Of a stretch of 64,000 nucleotides of DNA, positions 1 through 11,000 are shown in pieces (position 1 is the stretch's first letter; every line of letters starts with the position of its first letter). A program made the translations under genes and the position numbers. The stretch comes from JADHUC01 sp964623055 (GTDB lineage Bacteria; Planctomycetota; Planctomycetia; Pirellulales; Pirellulaceae): the NCBI GenBank assembly GCA_964623055.1, contig CAZURK010000010.1, positions 49,971 to 113,970 of the forward strand, written 5' to 3'. The notes beneath the pieces are model-generated. The model was not told the origin of the DNA, did no database searches, and saw nothing but the letters and a program-made list of their open reading frames with translations.

Positions 1-233
1 AGCATCGATATCTGCAGACACTGGCAGAATACAAGTTCACGCTTGGGGAGTTGATCGTGTGGAATCCCATCGCTGAGGACTCGGCGGTGGACTTGCAGCT
101 ACTGCGGTCGTGCATGGACAAACGCGATTGGGATATGGTGCGGCCCGGGGAACTGGTCATTGACAGGACGCGCAGATCCACGGTATACGCTTGGTATAGG
201 GACTTGGGTTTTCGGGGCGAATACCGAACATAG
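1..233 (+). CDS. 3' end of an unknown protein (truncated by window edge)
   Basis: The reading frame is open from the left edge (first full codon at base 3) to a stop at 231-233, so this is the C-terminal part of a gene that begins outside the window. About 76 residues are visible and show no motif I recognise; they are rich in Arg, Asp and Trp and look globular. The next gene starts about 20 bases downstream on the same strand, so this is probably the upstream partner of the caspase-like protein in one operon. A start at TTG 51 is possible, but the open frame upstream argues against it. Confidence 0.5.
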   Translation, partial: HRYLQTLAEYKFTLGELIVWNPIAEDSAVDLQLLRSCMDKRDWDMVRPGELVIDRTRRSTVYAWYRDLGFRGEYRT

Positions 234-252
234 AACCAACTAGGTGAGATTG

Positions 253-3189
253 ATGGTCCGCTATCGAATTCTGCTGTGCCGCAGACCTGACGGGCAAGGC
301 CGACCGTATGGTGTGGCCTACCAGCGCGGCCACGAGGACAGTGCAGATGGGCCGGTGTTCTTGTCTGTGCCACACTGGCGGACCCCAAGACGTGTCGATG
401 TTGGTGATCTATCGCAGTTGGCGGAGGAGCATTTCCCCCGCGCCCCCGATCGGCTGGAGTGGTCGGATGTTGCCGAGTGGTCTTCCGCGGGCAGAGGAGC
501 CGAGGAATTCCAGCCGACGGAAGTGATGGGGCTGGCGGCTCGCCAGCAGAGGGCTTTCTGGTGGCAGGAACGTCTGCGCCAGGCGTTGGCGGAGTTGGCC
601 GCGCGGAGTGCTGAGTTCCCCAACTCAATCGCTGCCCTGGTCAGGCAACTTGGCGGCGTGAGCGACTTGTACGCGGAAGCAGCGGTGGAGGTGACGCTCG
701 ATGCAGCCAGCCAGTTGGGACGTGTCGTGTTCGAACCGGCACAAGCCTGCGTTCGATCCGGCGAGGTCCGCTTCGCATATTCGCACCGAGGCGGCTCCGA
801 ACAGGTACAAACGCGCGGCGCCGAGACGCATGCTGCACTTAAGGCGTCGGAGCAACTGGGTGATCCTGGGGCTGTGGAACCGCTGATCAATCAGGGCGCG
901 CTTCCCGCCGGGGAGCCAAAGCAAGACCACGGCGTTCTGGTCTCGCCCAACATCCCGGCGGCACGGCTTCGTGCGGACGCCGCGTCACAGACTGTGGCCG
1001 TCGAATTCTCGGGCATGGAAACTCCGCCGTTGGTCGTACTGACGCCTGAGAATGCGAACGATCCGGTGCTAACCGCCGAGACCGTAATTAGCGGCAATCT
1101 CGCGTCGGCGCGTTTCGAGCATGTACCGCCGGGCAGCCACCTGCTCTGCGTGTTCCTGAACCTGGGCGCGGACACGGAAGATCGTGCGCAGATGTACCCC
1201 GTGGCTACCTCGGATGCTCCGGTTGAACAGTTGGAGGACGCTCGCCCCATGCCCAGACGAGCTTTGCTCGTTGGCAGTCCGATGGGAGATCTGGAGGGTG
1301 TCGAACCTGACGTTGACGCCCTGCAGGGAATCTTGTCGGACTATGGTTTTTCTTGCAGGACTTGCGTCGGCAAAGAGGCCACGCGTCGTGAGATCTTGCA
1401 GGCCTGCGAAGAATTGACTCAGGACTGTAGCCCTGGTGATGCGGCCCTCATCTATTTCGCAGGTCATGGCGGATTAGCTGAAAACCCAGACTATCGCCCC
1501 CTACACGAGGGCGGCGCCCCGCAACCCCGGTACCACCAGTTCATCGTGCCAGTCGACATCGAAGAATCCACCGATGAAGAGTTCCACGGCATCACAAATC
1601 TTGAGCTGTCCCATAATCTGAGCAAACTGACGCGTAGAACCAGGAACGTAACGGTCATTTTCGACTGCTGTCACGCCTCGGGAATGTGCCGTGGTCTGCC
1701 GAGTCTGGCAGGGAGCTTCCAAGCGCGCTCGTGGCCAGACATCTGGAGCCGCGGCATTCGGTCTCATTTGCAGAAGCTCAAGGCGGATGGTGTCACGATC
1801 GACCGTCTGGACATCCACGGGAATCCCGACGCGGTCCGGCTGATGGCAACCAGTCCCACGCAGCTAGCTTTCGAGTACTCGCCTCCCAGCGGGCCGGCGT
1901 TGGGGCTTTTTACAGCTTGCCTCACGACATCTCTTGAAGAGGCGCGGGACCTGCGGGTCTCGTGGAGGTCCCTGATGCGACGGACCCGCGAGGCGGTGCA
2001 GTCGTTCCAGTACGGCCAGCGTCCCGAGGTAGAAGGGCCGCGGGACAGGCTGCTATTTGTGCTGGACGAGGCCTCACAGGCGGGCGCGCTGGAGGTCAAG
2101 ATTCACGGAGCCCGAGTGGAGCTGGCGGGCGGCTGGATCCACGGCGTCCAGGTGGGAGACAAGTACTCGATTCGCCCTGGGCCGGCCACGACAGTGGACA
2201 CACAGAGCCGTATCGCCCAAGCCACCGTGACCAGCGTTCGCGCCGCTCACAGCGAGGTTGCTCTGGGCGACGCGGCCAGAATTCCGGCCGGAGCACTCGC
2301 GCATCCGGATGAACGATCGTTACACCGGCTGACGATCCGCGTGGAAGCGGCATCCGGCGCGGAGGATATGGGCGAGAAGATACGCGCGTCGCTGAAGGAG
2401 ACGACGCACCTGCGACTGGCCAACGGCGATGGAGAACAATCGCTTGCGACAGTCAAGGTTGATCAGCGCGAGATCACACTTCTCGACCCCGCCCGCCAGC
2501 CCATGGTCCATCCAAAACGATTGGAAGCAGATATGCGTCCGGCAGTGACGGAGACGGTCGAAAACCTAAGGCGTTTTGCCCAGGCGCGGGCGCTCGCGAA
2601 TCTGGCAAGCGGCGACGGAGCATACGCCCTGCGTACTCCGTACGAACTCGAATGGGGACGGGTGGACGATGGGCGCCGTGAACGCCGAGAGAAGGCGGGT
2701 GCGGCGTTGCAGGTGGGAAACCACATCTACGTGCAAGTGCACAATAAAGGTGGGAGCCCGCTTTATGTTTCGTTTCTTGACATTGGAATCGCCGGGAAGA
2801 TCACGCTGCTCAACACTGACGCGCCCTCGGGCATAGAACTCGACGCCAACCAGGAATATGTCCTGGGGAAAGCCGATCTGAGCTCCAAACTCCTTGGATT
2901 GCCCCTGATGTGGAACGAAAGTGTGCCCGCGGACTCAGGATCGCGTCTGGAGACGATTACCGTGATCATCTCCGACCGACCACAGGACTTGACATCGCTC
3001 GAGTCTCCAGGGCTGCGTGCCGTTCGGGGGGAGTCGCGATCAGGCGAAACGGAGTCCGAATTGACCCGGCTACTCTCGCAGATCTCACGCGGACACTGCC
3101 GGGACCTGGCCGCCCCGCGACCCGAAGTAGACATCCACTATGCGGTTGAACACATAGATTTTTTTCTTGAACCGGCGCCCGTATGCTAG
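253..3189 (+). CDS. Caspase-like (peptidase C14 fold) protein
   Basis: A 978-residue protein with a central caspase/metacaspase-like domain at about residues 335-485. The domain opens with a RALLVGSPMGDL strand, has the catalytic His in YFAGHGG (His405) and the catalytic Cys in FDCCHASG (Cys473), both in the expected order after a hydrophobic strand. The first ~330 residues are of unknown fold, and the ~490 residues after the protease hold beta-rich sequence that I cannot assign. No signal peptide is visible, so it should be cytosolic. I prefer ATG 253, preceded by AGGTGAG at 242-248; GTG 244 is the alternative. Caspase-like proteins of this type act as cysteine endopeptidases in bacterial signalling or cell-death systems. 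The neighbouring TPR and CHAT genes on the same strand fit that role. The substrate is unknown. Confidence 0.85.
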   Translation: MVRYRILLCRRPDGQGRPYGVAYQRGHEDSADGPVFLSVPHWRTPRRVDVGDLSQLAEEHFPRAPDRLEWSDVAEWSSAGRGAEEFQPTEVMGLAARQQRAFWWQERLRQALAELAARSAEFPNSIAALVRQLGGVSDLYAEAAVEVTLDAASQLGRVVFEPAQACVRSGEVRFAYSHRGGSEQVQTRGAETHAALKASEQLGDPGAVEPLINQGALPAGEPKQDHGVLVSPNIPAARLRADAASQTVAVEFSGMETPPLVVLTPENANDPVLTAETVISGNLASARFEHVPPGSHLLCVFLNLGADTEDRAQMYPVATSDAPVEQLEDARPMPRRALLVGSPMGDLEGVEPDVDALQGILSDYGFSCRTCVGKEATRREILQACEELTQDCSPGDAALIYFAGHGGLAENPDYRPLHEGGAPQPRYHQFIVPVDIEESTDEEFHGITNLELSHNLSKLTRRTRNVTVIFDCCHASGMCRGLPSLAGSFQARSWPDIWSRGIRSHLQKLKADGVTIDRLDIHGNPDAVRLMATSPTQLAFEYSPPSGPALGLFTACLTTSLEEARDLRVSWRSLMRRTREAVQSFQYGQRPEVEGPRDRLLFVLDEASQAGALEVKIHGARVELAGGWIHGVQVGDKYSIRPGPATTVDTQSRIAQATVTSVRAAHSEVALGDAARIPAGALAHPDERSLHRLTIRVEAASGAEDMGEKIRASLKETTHLRLANGDGEQSLATVKVDQREITLLDPARQPMVHPKRLEADMRPAVTETVENLRRFAQARALANLASGDGAYALRTPYELEWGRVDDGRRERREKAGAALQVGNHIYVQVHNKGGSPLYVSFLDIGIAGKITLLNTDAPSGIELDANQEYVLGKADLSSKLLGLPLMWNESVPADSGSRLETITVIISDRPQDLTSLESPGLRAVRGESRSGETESELTRLLSQISRGHCRDLAAPRPEVDIHYAVEHIDFFLEPAPVC

Positions 3190-3254
3190 ACCAAAGCCAC
3201 GTTTCCTGACGCTCGATCAGCTTCACTGACGCGCGGAGCATAGGATTTGCTTCA

Positions 3255-4463
3255 ATGCACGACGACTGGATTGCAGACGCTCTGAAATTCGTCTCGACGA
3301 ACAACGAACGGTTTCTTCGCGAGGCGAGACTGCATTGCCCCGATCCGGAAATACGCTCGCTTCTTGAACGACCGCCGGATAAGCCTCTGCCCCCCAATGA
3401 ACTGAAGGCGCTATCGAACCGGTCACGAGCAATGGGGCGGGAGGTCGAAGCAGAGGTGATCGACATAGTGGGGCTAAGCCCGCTCGTTAGTCTTGCGTTG
3501 AACAAGGATAGCGATGGCGTGCGATTTGGTGCCGACGTTGGTGCGTATGTGCTGGACGTGAGTAGGAAGCGCGGGTTCGCGGGTTGCACAGCGCGGTTTG
3601 CATACCTGCTTGGAAAAAGCGCGCACTTGAACCAACGGTACGAGCAGGCCGTACCGCTCCTGATGGAATCACGCGACAGCTACGCACAACTGTGCGAAAA
3701 CGAAGCGGACGTGTACGGCCCCGCATTGGCGCTTACGCTGGAGAGTTTGGGAAACCTCTTTGCGGATGTGAACAACTTGCCGGACGCGGAGCGTGCGATG
3801 TCTCAATCCATCGACCTGCTGCAACGGCTTGTGGCAGAGAATCCAAGCGAGTATTCCAATCGACTTGCGGCTGCCTTGAACAATCTTGGCACGTTTCTGG
3901 GTGAACAAAGGCGGTTGTCCGATGCCCTGGATGTTCTTGAGAGGGCTTTGCGGCTGCCATGCGACATGAATGACTTGAGCACAAAAGCAACGCTTGCTGC
4001 AACGCTTACAAACAAGGCACGAGCCCTGGCCGAAAGCGGGAAGGCAGAGGCGGGAATTGAGGCGGCAAGACAAAGTGTGCGCCTCAAGCGAGAACTTGCC
4101 CAGCAAGATCCGGAGACCTACATGGATGCTTTGCCTGCCGCTCTGATCAACTTGAGCATGCTGGCCGGTCAAACGGGTACACTGACAGACGCGGTCGATG
4201 CAGCCAGTGAGGCCATCTCCATCTTGTCGGGACTGGTTGAGCACGCCCCCAAATACGGTCCTCATTTGACCGTCGCCATGAAAAATCTTGCCATGGCGCT
4301 CATGGAGTCTGGTTATGCGCACGAAGCGAAGCAGCTACACGAAAAAGCAGCGGACCTGTACGCAACGCTTGGCGCGACGGGGCCAGCGGCTTTTCAGTCG
4401 GACATGGAACGTTTCTTAAGCAGTCTTCATGCCCGCATTGAGGCGGCTGGGGGATCCGAATGA
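3255..4463 (+). CDS. TPR repeat protein
   Basis: A 402-residue soluble protein. Residues about 105-390 are made of tetratricopeptide-like helical hairpins of the kinesin-light-chain type, with recurring AALNNLGTFLGEQRRLSDAL-like units. The N-terminal 100 residues are unassigned. It has no catalytic motif and is best read as a protein-protein interaction scaffold. It lies 65 bases after the caspase-like gene, and its stop overlaps the start of the small zinc protein (ATGA at 4460-4463), so it is probably co-transcribed and translationally coupled. Its TPRs resemble those fused to the CHAT domain in the next large gene, which suggests they bind the same kind of partner. Confidence 0.85.
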   Translation: MHDDWIADALKFVSTNNERFLREARLHCPDPEIRSLLERPPDKPLPPNELKALSNRSRAMGREVEAEVIDIVGLSPLVSLALNKDSDGVRFGADVGAYVLDVSRKRGFAGCTARFAYLLGKSAHLNQRYEQAVPLLMESRDSYAQLCENEADVYGPALALTLESLGNLFADVNNLPDAERAMSQSIDLLQRLVAENPSEYSNRLAAALNNLGTFLGEQRRLSDALDVLERALRLPCDMNDLSTKATLAATLTNKARALAESGKAEAGIEAARQSVRLKRELAQQDPETYMDALPAALINLSMLAGQTGTLTDAVDAASEAISILSGLVEHAPKYGPHLTVAMKNLAMALMESGYAHEAKQLHEKAADLYATLGATGPAAFQSDMERFLSSLHARIEAAGGSE

Positions 4464-4660
4464 TGAACATTCCTGATTCCGTATTTTGTCCCAGATGCGG
4501 TAAACGAGTCTGGCTCGATATTTACAGAGAGCAGTTTGAAGAGGAGGACGCCGCTATCGTTGTGATTGGGTGCCCCAATTCACCCTGCAAATGCAACATC
4601 GTGGTCCGGCCCGAGACGGGCGCCGTATCCGATTTGGCACAAGACCTCCTTGACGCGTAA
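4460..4660 (+). CDS. Small zinc-ribbon-like protein (66 aa)
   Basis: A 66-residue protein whose start overlaps the stop of the TPR gene by four bases. It carries FCPRCG near the N-terminus and CPNSPCKC near residue 40, which together could bind one zinc ion as a compact ribbon. The middle is acidic. No family is recognised. Its position between a TPR protein and a TPR-CHAT protease, with 13 bases to the next start, makes it part of that operon, perhaps as an adaptor or target. Confidence 0.7.
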   Translation: MMNIPDSVFCPRCGKRVWLDIYREQFEEEDAAIVVIGCPNSPCKCNIVVRPETGAVSDLAQDLLDA

Positions 4661-4673
4661 GAGACGCCACCGT

Positions 4674-7600
4674 ATGGCACTCTCTCCCGATCTCGAGATA
4701 TGTTTGAAAGCATTCGCACGCGGCGACTATTCCGAATGCGCTAATCACGCGCGGGCCGTCATGCGGGCGGAAGGTTCGCTTCAAATCGTGCAGTTGCTGC
4801 TAATCAGCTTGCAGCGACTCGGGCGGGCAGACGAACTGGCGCTTGTCTCACCGGAGATTCTCAGGGCTACGGTAACCTTTCCGCTTGATCACAGCCTCAT
4901 AAGGCTCACGCTCGGCCACATTGAATTGGATGAAGCTCTGAGCATGTCCCCGGACGCGGAGCACGGTTGTCGGGCATACTACTACGCTGGAGCCCGGGCG
5001 ATTACGTGCGGACATCGCGAAGCGGCCGATGAGCATTTCAGGAACTGCGTGTCCGTGGACGTCAGTTGCATCGAATCAGCGCTCGCGGAAACGGCAATCG
5101 GTCCGACCATCGCCAACCCAGACTGGCAGGATTTCAACCTGATGAATGACCAGGCGAAATCACTGTGCCGGGAGGGACAATATGAGAGAGCCGTTGAAGT
5201 TGCCAGCGAGGCGCTGGCGAAATGCCGCAACGTAGCAGGAGAAGAACACCCGCATTGCGCTGTGATTATGAACAACCTGGCAGCATGTCAGATGGAGGTT
5301 GGGAACTACCGTGAGGCGGAGAGACTGCTTCTCCGCGGGACCGACATTCTGCGTGCATCTGATGGATGCGACGATCCCGCTTACATTGGCGGCATCATCA
5401 ACTTGGCGGAGGTATACCGACACACCGACCGGTATAGGGCGGCAATTTCACTATTGGAAAGAGCGCTGGCTGTCGTTGAAGAGAACCGAGACGACGACTC
5501 AACGGTCGCCTTTGTGCTGAACAACCTTGCGCTGTTGTATTCGGATACGGGGCAACTCGAGGACGCCGCAGCAACTCTTCGCAAAGTGATTGATATCAGA
5601 AGGAATATGCCAGAGAGTGACGCCGCGTTGCTGGCGGCAAGCTGCAATAACCTGGCGCATGTCCTTGCCGAGACCGGCGCTCACGCGGAGGCTGAATCCT
5701 ACTACCGTGAGACGATCGATATCAAGCGACGCGCGCTGGGAGAACAGCATGCGTCCTATGCGGCGAGCGCGAACGGCCTTGGACTCCTGCTGATGCGGAC
5801 CGGAAAGCTACGCGAAGCGGAGGAGTGGATTCGCCGGGCTGTTGAAGTCAGCGTGGACGCTCATGGAAAGAACCATGAGCGTGTCGCCTGCAGCCTGAAC
5901 AGCCTGGCGTTCATCCGGTCCGCGATGGGTGACTTTTCGGAGGCTGAAGTGCTTCAGCGGCAGACGCTTGAAATCCGTCGAGAGACAATGGGCGAAGCCC
6001 ATTCAATGTACTCGACCGGTTTGACGAATCTGGCTGCCATGTGCGTGGCCGCCGGCCATGTTGAGCGTGCATGGGAGCTGTATCGCGAGGCCCTTGGAAT
6101 AGACAATCGTGTGCTTGCCAGGGTTCTTTCCATCGGCGGCGAGCGTCAGCGAATGCAGTTCCTTGCATCGATCCGAGGAAAGCACGATGCCATCATGTCC
6201 TTGGTATGTGCTCAGCAAGAGGGAGAACCGCGTCCTGTTTCCGTGGCTTTTGATCTATCGCTTCGCCGAAAAGCAATGGAGGCCGAGGTCCAGGCGATCC
6301 AGCGGGATGCGATCGTTGGAGGAAGGTACGGCGAGTCAGACTCTCGTCTACAGGAGTTGACTTCGCTGCGCCGGAAGATCGCCGAAACAACGCTGGCAGG
6401 CGCCGGGCAAGAGAACGACCGCAAACATCATCAGTACGTATCTCAGTTGATACAAGAGAAAGAACGGCTTGAAGCGGAATTGGCTCGGGACATCCCGGAG
6501 ATCGAACTCGAAAGGAATCTCCAGGCTGCGGATCATCGTGCCGTCGCTTCGGCTCTCCCCGAAGACGTCGTACTTGTCGAGTTTGTTCGCTATGACGTGT
6601 TCGATTTCAAGGCCGTGGCACGGCGAGTCAACTACGTTCAGTGGATTCCTCCCAGGAAGTGGAGACTTCCGCGTTATCTCGCGTTCGTGTTACATGCCGG
6701 CAAGCCGGAACAGGTGAGCCTGATCGACCTGGGCGATGCGGAGCAAATCGACCGCCTTATCGTGGACTTTCGAGCCAGCATCACGGGCGGCGTCCAGGAT
6801 CGGTCTGGCCGCGATCTTGACTCCGTTCGCCTCGAACCACCCCGCGAATTCCATACACAAGATGCCGACCTGCGGAGGGCCGTCTTCGACAAGCTCGTTC
6901 CCGCATTGGGTGTCTGCAAGAGGCTGCTGCTCGCCCCCGACGGTGATCTCGCTCGACTGCCGTTCGAAGTGCTGCCGACGGATGACGGACGCCATCTCAT
7001 TGACGAATACCAGATCAGCTACGTCGCGAGCGGACGCGATGTGCTTCGCTTCAGCCGTGCTGCGAGCCATACTTCCGCCGAACCACTGGTCATCGCCGAC
7101 CCCGACTTCGATCTTGCCGGCAGCGAACAGCCCGCACCAACATCCATCGATGCGTCCGATACTCGATGCTCGCGCGACCTGGACTGTGACCTGCGATTCC
7201 GCCGTCTGCCAGCCACGCGAGCCGAAGGAGAGCGCATCGCGGCGATGCTCAACGTTCGCCCGTTGATGGGTCGGGACGCGGTAGAGAGTCGTCTCAAGAC
7301 GTGTCGCTCGCCGGCCATCATACACTTGGCCACACACGGGTTCTTCTTGACGAATCAGAAGTATGATCCGAACACAGAACTTCGCGAATTAGAAGCATCG
7401 GCCTGGTCGGAAGAAGGTGACATAAGACGCTTGTCAGGGATTCGGCTAGAGAATCCGCTGATGCGATCCGGTCTCGTGTTCGCCGGCGCGAACACATGGT
7501 TGAAGGGAGAGGAGGCTCCAGCCGCCGCCGAGGACGGTTTGCTCACGGCGGAAGACGTAACAGGCATGGACCTGCTCGGAACAGAGTTGGTTGTCCTTTC

Positions 7601-7904
7601 AGCCTGTGAGACGGGGTTAGGCGAAGTCCGCGTTGGTGAGGGTGTGTTCGGCTTGCGGCGAGCGTTTGTGCTGGCGGGTGCGAAGACGCTCGTTATGAGT
7701 CTCTGGAAAGTCCCGGACGAACAAACGCAGGAATTGATGGTGGATTTCTACCGGCGGCTCTTGGCTGGGGAGGGGCGAGCGGAAGCGTTGCGAAACGCTC
7801 AGTTGGCGATGAAAGTGAAGTATCCTGATCCACTGTATTGGGGCGCATTCATTTGCCAAGGTGAACCCCGACCGCTTCCGCGGACTCCGACAAATGTTGC
7901 GTAG
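4674..7904 (+). CDS. TPR-CHAT caspase-fold protease
   Basis: A 1076-residue protein with about ten kinesin-light-chain-type TPR units between residues 130 and 470, a coiled-coil-like linker rich in Glu and Arg, and a C-terminal CHAT domain (about 690-1076). CHAT is the caspase-fold domain found with TPRs in many bacteria. The catalytic pair is present: His888 in HLATHGFF and Cys978 in SACETGLG. Other CHAT hallmarks are APDGDLARLPFE and the end motif YWGAF. The chosen ATG 4674 avoids a 95-base overlap with the zinc gene that the longest frame would need. The TPRs are presumably a sensor or substrate-recruitment module and the CHAT domain the protease. Related TPR-CHAT proteins act in type III-E CRISPR (Craspase) and gasdermin systems, but no CRISPR or recognisable gasdermin gene is here. 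Confidence 0.92.
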   Translation: MALSPDLEICLKAFARGDYSECANHARAVMRAEGSLQIVQLLLISLQRLGRADELALVSPEILRATVTFPLDHSLIRLTLGHIELDEALSMSPDAEHGCRAYYYAGARAITCGHREAADEHFRNCVSVDVSCIESALAETAIGPTIANPDWQDFNLMNDQAKSLCREGQYERAVEVASEALAKCRNVAGEEHPHCAVIMNNLAACQMEVGNYREAERLLLRGTDILRASDGCDDPAYIGGIINLAEVYRHTDRYRAAISLLERALAVVEENRDDDSTVAFVLNNLALLYSDTGQLEDAAATLRKVIDIRRNMPESDAALLAASCNNLAHVLAETGAHAEAESYYRETIDIKRRALGEQHASYAASANGLGLLLMRTGKLREAEEWIRRAVEVSVDAHGKNHERVACSLNSLAFIRSAMGDFSEAEVLQRQTLEIRRETMGEAHSMYSTGLTNLAAMCVAAGHVERAWELYREALGIDNRVLARVLSIGGERQRMQFLASIRGKHDAIMSLVCAQQEGEPRPVSVAFDLSLRRKAMEAEVQAIQRDAIVGGRYGESDSRLQELTSLRRKIAETTLAGAGQENDRKHHQYVSQLIQEKERLEAELARDIPEIELERNLQAADHRAVASALPEDVVLVEFVRYDVFDFKAVARRVNYVQWIPPRKWRLPRYLAFVLHAGKPEQVSLIDLGDAEQIDRLIVDFRASITGGVQDRSGRDLDSVRLEPPREFHTQDADLRRAVFDKLVPALGVCKRLLLAPDGDLARLPFEVLPTDDGRHLIDEYQISYVASGRDVLRFSRAASHTSAEPLVIADPDFDLAGSEQPAPTSIDASDTRCSRDLDCDLRFRRLPATRAEGERIAAMLNVRPLMGRDAVESRLKTCRSPAIIHLATHGFFLTNQKYDPNTELRELEASAWSEEGDIRRLSGIRLENPLMRSGLVFAGANTWLKGEEAPAAAEDGLLTAEDVTGMDLLGTELVVLSACETGLGEVRVGEGVFGLRRAFVLAGAKTLVMSLWKVPDEQTQELMVDFYRRLLAGEGRAEALRNAQLAMKVKYPDPLYWGAFICQGEPRPLPRTPTNVA

Positions 7905-8034
7905 GCAGCTCACACCAGTTGCAGACTCAGGAAGAAGGCGTTTCTCCGAAAAGACGGATGTATGACCATCCGATTCACTGGGCTGCGTTTTGCTCGATCG
8001 GGCGAGCAACATGAGATGGCCAGGGAGGAAGTGA

Positions 8035-11000
8035 ATGATCCCGATTGGTTGCGTGGTCGATGCCGCTCTCCGAGGGGAATGGAGCCTGGCGCAGGTTGAA
8101 TCCTGGGTCCGGACGGTTCGGTCGAGATTCGATCGGCCGCCTATCGAACAATGGAGGGAGCAGTCTGGTGAAGAACTGGACGACTTGATCAACCGCTCCT
8201 CGGACTGGCAAATCCGGATGTCGGAACTCAGCACGCGACTGTCCGAAATCTCCCGCCAGTCAAATAGCCTGATGAATACTGACCCCGAACGGGCGATTTT
8301 TTTGCTGCGATTGGGCCATCTTCTCATAACACTTCTGGCCGACCCGGCAGCGGAAGGCGACTGGGCTCTCCGATTGGGCCGACACCTGATCCGGACGGAA
8401 CGCCCTTTCGACGCGGCCGACGTCCTGGTCGAAGCGGTCGAAGCTTTCCAGAAGACCGGATCGGATAACTTTTCTGAAGCCACCGCCCTCTTCCATCTCA
8501 CCGCGGCACTCCGACAAGACAAGCGGCGCGAAGAAGCTCTTGGCCGCGCTAGGGAGCTGGAGCAGTTGGCTGGGAGGCTTGGATACGGCGGCTACTTATC
8601 AACCGCGCTGCTTAATCAGGGCATGCTCCTAGCGGAAATGCACCGCCCAGATGAGGCGGTGAATAGCCTTCGCTTGGCCGTGTCTCAACGTGAGCAAATC
8701 ACTGCCGAGGTGGCGGAACACCAGTCCGTCGCACCAAGCGAGGTTTTCCTCGAGCAGCTTGGGATGGCATATCGGAGATTTGGACGGTTTGATGACGCGA
8801 TAAGCATATTCCTCGAGCTGGTTGAAGTAGCGAATAGTCGCGAAGACCCCGAGGGCGAAGCGCGCGCATTGAGCGAAATCGGTTACACGTACGGCCAAGC
8901 CGGCGAAGTGCCGCGGCAAGCAGAGTTCCTTGAGCGAGCTGCGGCGTTGGCCGAGGCCGCGGGAGACTCGATCAGCGCGCAACGGTGGCGGATGCAGGCT
9001 CGATTGGCCAGACCTGACTTTCCACAGAACGGAGTGAACCGGCGTTTCATCTCCGGCCAAAAAGACTGTTCATGCGCCGCGGCAAGTCCAGACGTCTCGG
9101 CTTCGCCCACATCCAACGCATCCGACCAGACCGTCGCGGTGCCACAGGCATTGGCGAGGGATGGCCGTACAGCCTACGGTCAGATGGCTTTGGCGGAAAC
9201 GTATGCTGCCAAGGGACAGTACGAGGAAGCAATTACGTTCGCCCGGCTGGCTCTGGACTGGGCTCGCTTCGCCAAGGATCGCGACCTGGAAGTCAGCGCA
9301 CGGAACACTCTGGGTTGTGGGTACACACACACGGACCGTACAGCGGAAGCGGTGACCGAGTTGCAGAGAGCGATCGTTCTGGCGGACTTCGGAGGCCCAC
9401 GCGCAAACCTGCTCCCGTTGCGAAACAATCTTGCCTTGGCATACCTGCGACAGGGTAAGCATCAGGCGGCATTCGATGCGTTCCTATCGGGAATTGACCT
9501 TGCCGAAGAGTTGTTGGCAGCGAACCGGACAACGGAGTTCCGCCAGCAGGTCATCGCGAACAGCCTCAGTCTGTTCGAAGGCGCAGCACTACTTGTCTCT
9601 CAACTATCTTCGCCTGACGCACAAGCCCAACTTGCGGTCATGACAGAAAGGGTCCGAGCCCGCAATCTGCTTGGTTGGATACGGATGAGCGACCAGCTCG
9701 AAGCCAGCGACGTGGCGCCGGACACTCGGCGCCGCGCAGGGAATCTGTTGCGGCGACTGCGAACTCTCCACGTGGAAAACGAATTGCGTCACTTCACTGG
9801 CCGAGTCGGCTACGGTGAGATGAGCGCGTTGCTCGCGAATCTGAACCGCGTTGAGACTGACGTTCAGAGGGTTTTCGCACAGGCGAGTCTCCCATCTGTG
9901 TCGGCAGAGAACGTTGGCGAGGATTTCGCGGGAGGAGACATCGAGTCGATTCTGGGCGGATCGCTTCAGCCCGGGATGGCCATCGTTTCGCTGTTCAGCG
10001 TCCCCGAAGGCATTTGCCCGGTGATTCTCTTTCGCAGGAAAGGCAGAATCCACACCGAGGGAAGTTTCCTGCCGTGGGAGCGGCAGCAGCGGTACGATGT
10101 CTTGGCCCAGGCGACCGGCCTTGACTCCTTTCGCAGCGGGCGAGGGTCCGTCGTAATTGGCTCTCGCGACGTGGCCCCCCTGGACTCCGGCCAGTCTCCT
10201 GCCGAATGCCTTCTGCGGCCGTTTCGCGAGAATCTCTTCAATCCCCTGATCTCGCAACTGGAAGCGATTCGACCTCAGACACTCGTGATCGTGCCGCACG
10301 CCGAGTTGGCACTAATTCCCTACTGGGATCTCGTGGACCGATGCGCGTCGGTCCGTCGGATGACCCTGGTTCCGAGCTTGAACGTTTTCCGCTTGTGCTC
10401 GCGTCGGAGGCGTGCGGTCCGCGGGCCGACTGTTTTGTTTGGCGACGTTACCCGGACGCTTCCCCAGGCGGACGGAGAGATCGCATTTGTGCAGGACGTC
10501 CGCGGTGACCATCCGGTCCTTCAACAGGAGTCGTTTGCCGGGCTGTACGACGCGCTATCGCAGGCTTCGCTGTTTCACATAGCCGGACACGCGGTTTTCA
10601 ATGTGGAGAATCCCTATCATTCGGGAGTTCTTGCTGTCCGGAGGGATACCACGGAAGGACCGTTCGTCCAGTATGCTTCTCCTTCGGGTTCGTCGTTCGG
10701 GCTTTCGGAGCATGCGGGATCCGGAAGCATCCGCCTGCTGACTGTTGCTGAGTGCATGGCGGAACTATCGCTGGATCAGTGCCGGCTAGCAGTCCTGTCG
10801 GCGTGCCATACGGGGACTAGTCGCCTGCACGGCGGCGGCGAGTTGACCGGGCTCCCCGCTGCCATGCTCGTCGCGGGCGTCAAGTCAGTGATTGCCAGCC
10901 ACTGGAAAGTACACGACACCGCCACCGCGCTGTTGATGCGGTATTTCTATGGTACCTGGAGCGGGGGATCAGGCACGGTTGCGAGCCCTGCCGAGGCGCT

